Shown here: positions 1 to 5,361 of the stretch, piece by piece
Numbering within the stretch: the first letter of the stretch is position 1
Layout: each line of letters begins with the position of its first letter
Source of the DNA: an uncultured Lachnospiraceae bacterium
Lineage (GTDB): Bacteria; Bacillota; Clostridia; Lachnospirales; Lachnospiraceae
Reading direction: 5' to 3'
Length of the DNA: 6,401 bases
Assembly (NCBI GenBank): GCA_937877165.1
Contig: CALEFO010000203.1
Coordinates: 1-6,401, forward strand
Program-made: the position numbers and the translations under genes
Notes under the pieces: generated by a model
What the model was told of the DNA's origin: nothing
Databases searched by the model: none
Seen by the model: the letters and a program-made list of their open reading frames with translations, nothing else

Positions 1-1
1 C

Positions 2-169
2 TGCCCTCCTTTGCAGGGCGGCGACGGAATGTTCAGCCCCCATCTCGAATTTCCTCCGGAAATCCTCGATGAGGCCGGCCAGAGGCCCTTCGGGCCTTGG
101 CCGCATGTCAATTTCATGCGTGAATGGATCCGCAAGCGGCTCATTCACGATGAAATCGACATGTGCTGA
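2..169 (+). CDS. 3' end of an unrecognised protein (partial, strand uncertain)
   Basis: An open frame enters from the left edge and ends at a TGA at 167-169, giving 55 visible residues. The C-terminus is rich in Pro and aromatic residues and ends in a basic helix-like stretch (FMREWIRKRL) followed by IHDEIDMC. I do not recognise the family. The frame stops 25 nt before the recG start, an operon-like spacing that supports it as the gene upstream of recG. Against it, the exactly antisense codon-aligned frame is also open across the region and has a better codon signature: more G in first position, less G in second, and G rather than C preferred in third, as in the neighbouring genes. The same stretch contains several inverted repeats. 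It could therefore be a real C-terminus, the start of a divergent gene, or structured non-coding DNA. Confidence 0.45.
   Translation, partial: CPPLQGGDGMFSPHLEFPPEILDEAGQRPFGPWPHVNFMREWIRKRLIHDEIDMC
56..149. other. Cluster of adjoining inverted repeats upstream of recG
   Basis: Four hairpins can be drawn almost end to end. The first is 64-74 (CCTC/GAGG, 3-nt loop). The second is 76-103, with 12 base pairs, one bulged G at 82 and a TTC loop at 89-91. The third is 102-120 (CGCATG/CATGCG, 7-nt loop). The fourth is 119-149, an 8-bp perfect stem CGTGAATG/CATTCACG enclosing a smaller CCG/CGG stem at 130-139. CCGG at 56-59 can alternatively pair with CCGG at 75-78. None is followed by a T-run on either strand, so these are not standard intrinsic terminators. 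The cluster overlaps a possible coding frame, so chance or codon constraint remains possible. Confidence 0.4.
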
Positions 170-183
170 ACAAATATCAATTT

Positions 184-188
184 GGAAG
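184..188 (+). promoter_or_regulatory. recG ribosome binding site (decides the start)
   Basis: GGAAG lies 6 nt before the ATG at 195. This supports a start at 195 rather than the in-frame ATG at 69, which would add 42 low-complexity Ser/Gly/Arg-rich residues unlike a RecG N-terminus. A weak AT-rich stem (CAAAT 171-175 with ATTTG 180-184) touches its first base. Confidence 0.75.
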
Positions 189-194
189 AAAACA

Positions 195-2222
195 ATGATT
201 ACAAGAGAAAGTCCACTGAAACAGTTAAAGGGAGTGGGAGAGAAAACTGCACAGCTTTTTGCCTCCAGAGGCGTGGATACGGTCGGAGATCTTCTGGATT
301 TCTATCCGAGAGATTATGAGTGGTTTGCCGCGCCGGTTACGGTGGATCAGCTGAAAGCAGGAGAGACCGCCTCGGTGGTCCTGACGATTCTGGGAGCAGG
401 AAGGACCGCCTATGCAGGGAAATACCGGATCACGAGCTTTCGCGCGGCGGACGCAACCGGCGCGGTGCGGCTTACTTATTTTAATATGCCGTATCTTGCG
501 AAAACGCTGCAGGCGGGGACGATTCATGTGTTCCGCGGGACTGTCCGGAAATTCCAGAACGGGAACCTACAGCTGGAGCAGCCCTCCGTCTATTCTCCTG
601 CGGAGTACGAGAAGCTGCAGAATACCTACCTTCCATGCTACAGCCTTTCACGCGGGATGAAGAATGGGCAGGTGCAGAAGCTTGTTATGAAGGCGCTGGC
701 CTCCTGTTTCCTTTCGGAGGACTATCTTCCGGAGGAGGACAGAAGGCGTCTGTCTTTGATGGAAGAGAAGGAGGCTGCGGCGAAGATTCATTTTCCCGGC
801 AATAAGGACGAGCTGATTGCTTCGAGAAACCGCAAGGTATTTGATGAATTTCTCTCCTTCCTCCTGACGATCCGAAGGCAGAAAAGAGCGGAGCTGTCTC
901 TGGTGAATACAAGGCCGATGGTGCTCTCCGAAGAGACCGGGAAGCTGATCGGATCGCTCCCCTACGAGCTTACGGATTCGCAGAAAAAGGCCTGGAAGGA
1001 AATAGAGGCGGACCTCACCGGAAACCGCGTGATGAACCGGCTTCTTCAGGGGGACGTGGGAAGCGGCAAAACGATTCTTGCATTCCTTGCACTTCTTCTG
1101 TGTGCAGCAAACGGGCGTCAGGGGGCGTTGATGGCTCCGACCGAGGTCCTTGCAGAGCAGCATGGGAAGGATCTATGCGCGATGACGAAGGAATATGACC
1201 TTCCGCTGCATCCGGTTCTTCTTACAGGGGCGGTCACCGGAAAGACGAGGAGAAAGGTTCTGGATGAGATCCGAAGCGGAAAGGCCAATGTGATCATTGG
1301 AACGCACGCCTTGATTCAGGACCTGGTGGAGTACCATGATCTTGGTCTGGTCATTACAGATGAGCAGCACCGCTTCGGCGTCCGGCAGCGTGAGACGCTG
1401 GCGGGCAAGGGCAAGGAGACACCGGTTCTTGTCATGAGTGCGACACCGATTCCGAGGACACTCTCCATTATCCTGTATGGAGACCTGCAGGTGAGCCGGC
1501 TGACGGAGCTCCCGAAGAACCGCCTGCGGATTAAAAATCTCGCGGCTCCCGCTTCGGAACGGGGGAAAATCTACCGGTTCATTTTGTCTCAGATCGCGGA
1601 GGGACGGCAGGCCTATGTCATCTGTCCTGCCGTGGAGGAGAATGGAATGGAGCAGATGGAGAATGTCACGGATTACGCAGAGAATCTGCGGAAAATGCTT
1701 CCGGATACGGTACGAATCGCAGAGCTGAACGGAAGGATGAAGCCGTCGGAGAAGAGCCGTATCATGGATGCGTTCGCTGCGCATGAGACGGACCTTCTGG
1801 TCTCCACGACGGTCATTGAGGTTGGCATCAATGTCCCGAATGCCACCTGCATTCTGATTGAGAACGCGGAGCGCTTCGGCCTCTCACAGCTTCATCAGCT
1901 GCGGGGACGCGTGGGGCGCGGTCAGTGGCAGTCCTACTGTATCTTCCTATATTCGGAAACACTGAAGGAGAAGCCAAAGCGGCTCTCCATCCTGGAGAAG
2001 ACCAATGACGGATTTGAAATCGCGGAGCAGGATCTGAAGCTCCGGGGGCCGGGGGATCTTTTCGGGGTTCGGCAGAGCGGAGAAATGGGGTTTCATCTTG
2101 CGGATATCTATGAGGATGCGGATATTTTGGCGAAAGCCTCGTCCTATGCGGATGAGGTTTTGGAGCGGAATCCTGATTTTCACGGAGATGGCCTTCGCGA
2201 GGTGGATTTTCGGAGCATTTGA
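195..2222 (+). CDS. recG: ATP-dependent DNA helicase RecG
   Basis: This is a branched-DNA translocase that reverses stalled replication forks and processes Holliday junctions and D- and R-loops during repair. The 675 aa match the usual family length of about 680-690. From the N-terminus, residues 1-45 carry the LKGVG(E)KTA helix-hairpin-helix-like opening typical of RecG, and about 55-140 form the OB-fold wedge domain. Helicase motifs follow in order: LTDSQ at 259-263, Walker A GDVGSGKT at 286-293 (Lys292), APTEVLAEQH at 314-323, GTHALIQ at 369-375, DEQHRFG at 389-395 (the RecG form of the DEXH box), MSATPIPRT at 414-422, and motif VI QLRGRVGRG at 568-576. The LRGPGDLFG signature and a short basic tail close the protein. 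All catalytic motifs are intact. Any upstream gene ends 25 nt before. No terminator is visible after the stop, whose last bases form part of the next promoter's -35 box. Confidence 0.98.
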   Translation: MITRESPLKQLKGVGEKTAQLFASRGVDTVGDLLDFYPRDYEWFAAPVTVDQLKAGETASVVLTILGAGRTAYAGKYRITSFRAADATGAVRLTYFNMPYLAKTLQAGTIHVFRGTVRKFQNGNLQLEQPSVYSPAEYEKLQNTYLPCYSLSRGMKNGQVQKLVMKALASCFLSEDYLPEEDRRRLSLMEEKEAAAKIHFPGNKDELIASRNRKVFDEFLSFLLTIRRQKRAELSLVNTRPMVLSEETGKLIGSLPYELTDSQKKAWKEIEADLTGNRVMNRLLQGDVGSGKTILAFLALLLCAANGRQGALMAPTEVLAEQHGKDLCAMTKEYDLPLHPVLLTGAVTGKTRRKVLDEIRSGKANVIIGTHALIQDLVEYHDLGLVITDEQHRFGVRQRETLAGKGKETPVLVMSATPIPRTLSIILYGDLQVSRLTELPKNRLRIKNLAAPASERGKIYRFILSQIAEGRQAYVICPAVEENGMEQMENVTDYAENLRKMLPDTVRIAELNGRMKPSEKSRIMDAFAAHETDLLVSTTVIEVGINVPNATCILIENAERFGLSQLHQLRGRVGRGQWQSYCIFLYSETLKEKPKRLSILEKTNDGFEIAEQDLKLRGPGDLFGVRQSGEMGFHLADIYEDADILAKASSYADEVLERNPDFHGDGLREVDFRSI

Positions 2223-2248
2223 CATTTTCCGTCATTAGCTCGTAAAAT
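2219..2248 (+). promoter_or_regulatory. Putative sigma-A-type promoter for degV
   Basis: A perfect TTGACA -35 box at 2219-2224 and TAAAAT (5 of 6 consensus) at 2243-2248 are separated by 18 nt. Transcription would begin near 2255, giving a leader of roughly 95 nt before the degV ATG at 2349. The -35 box overlaps the recG stop codon (TGA 2220-2222). The assignment rests on sequence match alone. Confidence 0.6.
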
Positions 2249-2335
2249 CAATCTGTATGTCTGGAAGTTCGAGTATAAGTGTGTCCGGATGTATGAAACA
2301 GGAAGCATAAGCAAATCCCGCGGAAGGACAGCGGC

Positions 2336-2341
2336 AGGAGG
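2336..2341 (+). promoter_or_regulatory. degV ribosome binding site (decides the start)
   Basis: A perfect AGGAGG sits 7 nt before the ATG at 2349. This fixes the start there rather than at the in-frame ATG at 2289, whose 20 extra residues are unlike a DegV N-terminus and which has no good Shine-Dalgarno sequence. Confidence 0.9.
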
Positions 2342-2348
2342 AGACACT

Positions 2349-3230
2349 ATGGCAAAGGTTGCAATCGTTACAGACAGCGGAAGCGGCATTACGCTTGCAC
2401 AGGCGAAGGAGATGGGAATCGGTCTGGTATCCATTCCCTTTATGTTCGGCGATAACGAGAAGACATATTTTGAAGATATTAATCTGACAAGAGACGAGTT
2501 TTTCGAGCGTCTGAAATCGGGAGAGACGGTGCATACCTCGCAGCCTTCCCCTGTGGATGTTCTGAAGGTGTGGGATCAGGTGCTGGAGGAGAACGACTCG
2601 CTGGTTTACATTCCTATGTCCTCCGGACTGTCAGGCTCCTGCCAGTCCGCTATGATGCTCTCCGGCGACTATGACGGGAAGGTTGAGGTTGTCAACAACC
2701 AGAGAATTTCCGTAACGCAGAGACGGTCCGTTGAGGATGCCATCGAGATGGCAAAAAAAGGCTGGACGGCGAAGGAAATCAAGGAGAAGCTGGAAGAGGT
2801 TCGCTTTGACCAGAGCATCTATATTATGGTCGACACCCTGACCTACTTAAAACGCGGCGGACGGATCACGCCGGCTGCGGCAGCAATCGGAACGCTTCTT
2901 CGCATCAAGCCGGTGCTGAAGATTTTCGGAGAGCGTCTGGATGCATTTGCCAAGGCAAGAACCGTGCAGCAGGCCCGCACACTGATGATCAATGCGCTGA
3001 AGAATGACTGCGAGAAGCTCTATGGCGGAGAGGATAACGTCTACATTTATGCCGTGGAATCCGAGACGCCGGAGTTTGAGGATTGGTGCCGTCAGGTCCG
3101 CGAGGCATTCCCGGGCCAGGAGGTCGGTACGGATAAGCTTCCGTCGGTCATCAACTGCCATATCGGAGAGGGTGCGCTCGCAATTGCCTGCACAAAGAAG
3201 CTGGAGATTGAGGATCGCACGAACCGTTAA
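2349..3230 (+). CDS. DegV family fatty-acid-binding protein
   Basis: DegV (FakB-like) proteins are soluble cytoplasmic carriers that bind one fatty acid. In the best-studied Bacillota they present it to the kinase FakA for phosphorylation and entry into phospholipid synthesis. The 293 aa fit the family length of about 280-290. Visible family motifs are VTDSGSG at 7-13, TSQPSP at 63-68, MSSGLSG at 90-96 (including the Ser that contacts the fatty-acid carboxylate in FakB structures), YLKRGGRI at 166-173, and the C-terminal SVINCHIGEGALAIAC around His271. Many relatives read GPG where this one has GEG at 273-275. No signal peptide or membrane segment is present. No FakA-type kinase gene lies in the window. 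A good promoter and a consensus ribosome binding site precede it, and no strong terminator follows, so it may be cotranscribed with the topoisomerase genes. Which fatty acid it carries cannot be told from the sequence. Confidence 0.93.
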   Translation: MAKVAIVTDSGSGITLAQAKEMGIGLVSIPFMFGDNEKTYFEDINLTRDEFFERLKSGETVHTSQPSPVDVLKVWDQVLEENDSLVYIPMSSGLSGSCQSAMMLSGDYDGKVEVVNNQRISVTQRRSVEDAIEMAKKGWTAKEIKEKLEEVRFDQSIYIMVDTLTYLKRGGRITPAAAAIGTLLRIKPVLKIFGERLDAFAKARTVQQARTLMINALKNDCEKLYGGEDNVYIYAVESETPEFEDWCRQVREAFPGQEVGTDKLPSVINCHIGEGALAIACTKKLEIEDRTNR

Positions 3231-3285
3231 GATCTGCAGCATTTTTGCAGTGATTTTCAGACAAAGTAATAAAAACAAGATACAG

Positions 3286-3304
3286 GCCGCAGGAAATCTG
3301 CGGC
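3286..3304 (+). promoter_or_regulatory. Leader hairpin before the topoisomerase B ribosome binding site
   Basis: GCCGCAG and CTGCGGC form a perfect 7-bp stem with a 5-nt GAAAT loop. It ends 6 nt before the AAGAGG ribosome binding site (3310-3315) of the gene starting at 3322. No T-run follows, so it is not an intrinsic terminator. It could affect translation initiation or mRNA stability. Upstream, CTGCA at 3234-3238 and TGCAG at 3246-3250 can form a weak 5-bp stem directly after the degV stop. Function is unproven. Confidence 0.4.
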
Positions 3305-3321
3305 AGGGTAAGAGGTAATTC

Positions 3322-5247
3322 ATGGCAGAAAGTCAGCACTATGACGCTTCGAGCATTCGGGTTCTGGAGGGGCTTGAGGCGGTCCGTACAAGGCCTGGCA
3401 TGTATATCGGCAGTACGTCTACCAGAGGCCTGAATCATTTGATCTATGAGATCGTGGACAATTCCGTAGATGAGCATCTGGCGGGGTATTGTGACACGAT
3501 CCGCGTGACGCTTGAGGCAGACGGCTCCTGTACGGTGGAGGATAACGGCCGCGGCATTCCAATCGACATGCACGCCAAGGGCGTTTCCGCAGAGAGAGTG
3601 GTTTTCACGACGCTTCACGCCGGAGGAAAGTTTGACAACAAGGCATACGCGACTTCCGGCGGCCTTCACGGCGTCGGCTCCTCCGTGGTCAACGCACTCT
3701 CGGAGCATATGACGGTCCGCGTCCGGAAGAGCGGCGTCATCTACGAGGATAAATACCGCCAGGGCAAGCCGGATCAGGAGCTCGTGGGCGGCCTTCTTCC
3801 TGCGGTCGGAAAGGCGAGGGGAACCGGAACCACCATCAATTTCCTTCCGGATCCTTCGATCTTTGAGAAAACGCGCTTCAAGGAGGAGGAGATCAAGTCC
3901 CGCCTTCACGAGACGACGTACCTGAATCCGAAGCTGACGATTCTCTATGAGGACAAGCGGCCAGGAAGCGAAGAGACGCAGACGTTCCATGAGCCGGATG
4001 GCATCGCGGGCTTTGTGCGCGAGCTGAACAAGTCCGATGAAACTGTTACGGACATCATTTATTTCAAGGGAAAATATGAGAGCATTGAGGTCGAGTGCGC
4101 GTTCCAGTACATCCGTGATTTTCGCGAGGAGATCATGGGATTTTGCAACAATATCTACAATTCGGAGGGCGGCACGCATCTGACCGGCTTCAAGACGGCG
4201 TTCACGCAGGTCATCAACGGCTACGCAAGAGAGCTTGGCGTCCTGAAGGACAAGGATGTCAACTATACCGGTGCGGACGTTCGGAATGGCATGACGGCGG
4301 TCATCGCCATCAAGCACCCGGATCCCAGGTTTGAGGGACAGACGAAGACAAAGCTGGACAATCCGGACGCGGCAAAGGCAGTTTCCCAGGTCACTACCGA
4401 TGAGGCAACGCATTATTTTGACCGGAATCTGGAACAGCTGAAGGCTGTCATCGAGTGTGCGGAGCGGGCAGCAAAGATCCGCAAGTCCGAGGCGAAGGCG
4501 AAGACCAATATGCTGACGAAGCCGAAGTTCTCCTTTGACTCCAACGGCAAGCTTGCCAACTGCGAGTCACGGGATGCTTCGAAGTGTGAGATTTTCATCG
4601 TCGAGGGCGATTCTGCAGGCGGCTCCGCAAAAATGGCGAGAAACCGCATGTTCCAGGCAATTCTTCCGATCCGCGGAAAAATTCTGAATGTGGAGAAGGC
4701 CTCCATGGACAAGGTACTCGCGAACGCGGAAATCAAATCGATGATCAACGCCTTCGGCTGCGGCTTCTCTGAAGGATACGGACAGGATTTCGATATCACA
4801 AAGCTCCGTTACGACAAGATCATCATCATGGCCGATGCCGATGTGGACGGTGCTCATATTTCGACGCTCCTTCTGACCCTGTTCTACCGCTTCATGCCGG
4901 ACCTGATCTACGAGGGACATGTCTATGTTGCGATGCCCCCTCTGTACAAGGTGGTTCCGAAGAAAAAGGGTGAAGAGGGGGAGTATCTTTACGACGACGC
5001 GGCGCTCGCCCGCTACCGCAAGGCGCACAGCGGCTTTACGCTGCAGCGCTACAAGGGCCTTGGCGAGATGGATCCGCAGCAGCTGTGGGAAACAACGCTG
5101 GATCCTGCGAACCGGAGACTCCGTAAGATTCAGATTGATGACGGCCGCATGGCCTCGGAGATGACGGGACTTTTAATGGGAACGGATGTTCCGCCGAGGA
5201 GAGATTATATCCACGCCCATGCAACGGATGCGGAGCTTGATATCTGA
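3322..5247 (+). CDS. parE: Type IIA DNA topoisomerase subunit B (topoisomerase IV ParE / GyrB-like)
   Basis: This is the ATPase and TOPRIM subunit of an A2B2 topoisomerase that passes one DNA duplex through another using ATP and Mg2+. The 641 aa match the short form without the long insert of E. coli GyrB. The GHKL ATPase shows Glu43 (general base) and Asn47 in YEIVDNSVDE, DNGRGIP at 74-80, and the ATP-lid segment GGLHGVGSS at 113-121. The transducer domain has the QTK loop at 340-342 with catalytic Lys342. The TOPRIM domain has EGDSAGG at 428-434 and the metal-binding DADVD at 505-509. The tail carries RYKGLGEM at 576-583. A ribosome binding site AAGAGG lies 6 nt before the ATG. Absence of dnaA, dnaN or recF nearby and resemblance of the partner to clostridial ParC favour topoisomerase IV. 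The GyrB-like ILNVEKA after the TOPRIM signature keeps a second gyrase possible. Position 136 is Lys where coumarin-binding Arg is usual. Confidence 0.95.
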   Translation: MAESQHYDASSIRVLEGLEAVRTRPGMYIGSTSTRGLNHLIYEIVDNSVDEHLAGYCDTIRVTLEADGSCTVEDNGRGIPIDMHAKGVSAERVVFTTLHAGGKFDNKAYATSGGLHGVGSSVVNALSEHMTVRVRKSGVIYEDKYRQGKPDQELVGGLLPAVGKARGTGTTINFLPDPSIFEKTRFKEEEIKSRLHETTYLNPKLTILYEDKRPGSEETQTFHEPDGIAGFVRELNKSDETVTDIIYFKGKYESIEVECAFQYIRDFREEIMGFCNNIYNSEGGTHLTGFKTAFTQVINGYARELGVLKDKDVNYTGADVRNGMTAVIAIKHPDPRFEGQTKTKLDNPDAAKAVSQVTTDEATHYFDRNLEQLKAVIECAERAAKIRKSEAKAKTNMLTKPKFSFDSNGKLANCESRDASKCEIFIVEGDSAGGSAKMARNRMFQAILPIRGKILNVEKASMDKVLANAEIKSMINAFGCGFSEGYGQDFDITKLRYDKIIIMADADVDGAHISTLLLTLFYRFMPDLIYEGHVYVAMPPLYKVVPKKKGEEGEYLYDDAALARYRKAHSGFTLQRYKGLGEMDPQQLWETTLDPANRRLRKIQIDDGRMASEMTGLLMGTDVPPRRDYIHAHATDAELDI

Positions 5248-5257
5248 GACTGCTTTG

Positions 5258-5286
5258 TACCGGAGCCTTTGCCGGAGAATCCGGTA
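5258..5286 (+). promoter_or_regulatory. Mutually exclusive hairpins between the topoisomerase genes
   Basis: TCCGGTA at 5280-5286 can pair perfectly with TACCGGA at 5258-5264 (7 bp, 15-nt loop). It can also pair with the closer TGCCGGA at 5270-5276 (7 pairs including one G-U, GAA loop). The two upstream arms share a direct repeat CCGGAG (5260-5265 and 5272-5277), so only one stem can form at a time. No T-run follows. A further 5-bp stem GCCTG/CAGGC lies at 5301-5318. The rest of this 114-nt gap holds no reading frame I can support. The arrangement could be an mRNA structure that tunes B:A subunit ratio or transcript processing, but this is inference. Confidence 0.4.
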
Positions 5287-5345
5287 ATGGATAAAACAAG
5301 GCCTGTGTAATGCCAGGCGCATGGCCAGCAGTGAAGAAAGTTTTG

Positions 5346-5350
5346 AAGGA
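5346..5350 (+). promoter_or_regulatory. Ribosome binding site of the A subunit (long spacing)
   Basis: AAGGA lies 11 nt before the ATG at 5362, longer than the 6-7 nt seen for the other three genes here. No alternative start is available: an in-frame TGA sits at 5344-5346 and no ATG, GTG or TTG codon lies between. The longer spacing may lower translation of the A subunit relative to B. Confidence 0.65.
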
Positions 5351-5361
5351 CAGACAGATTT

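Noticed and set aside
69..194. N-terminal extension of recG from the ATG at 69
   Set aside because: The extra 42 residues are low-complexity and unlike RecG, no ribosome binding site precedes the ATG, and GGAAG at 184-188 supports the start at 195.
2274..2279. TATAAG as a second -10 box before degV
   Set aside because: No recognisable -35 box at 16-18 nt upstream; the promoter at 2219-2248 is far better.
2289..2348. Longer degV start at the ATG at 2289
   Set aside because: A perfect AGGAGG 7 nt before the ATG at 2349, and a canonical DegV N-terminus from that Met, outweigh it.
3234..3250. Terminator after degV (CTGCA/TGCAG)
   Set aside because: Only 5 bp, with its T-run in the loop rather than after the stem; not a credible intrinsic terminator.
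3245..3272. Possible promoter for the B subunit (TTGCAG, 16 nt, TAATAA)
   Set aside because: Only three of six matches in each box; AT-rich spacer sequence explains it.
3151..4413. 420-codon open frame on the - strand opposite the B-subunit gene and the end of degV
   Set aside because: It lies antisense to strongly conserved topoisomerase and DegV motifs, has Cys/Arg/Leu-rich shadow composition, and shows no recognisable motif.
5269..5297. Possible promoter for the A subunit (TTGCCG, 17 nt, TAAAAC)
   Set aside because: Only four of six matches in each box and it overlaps the hairpin region, so it is too weak to call.
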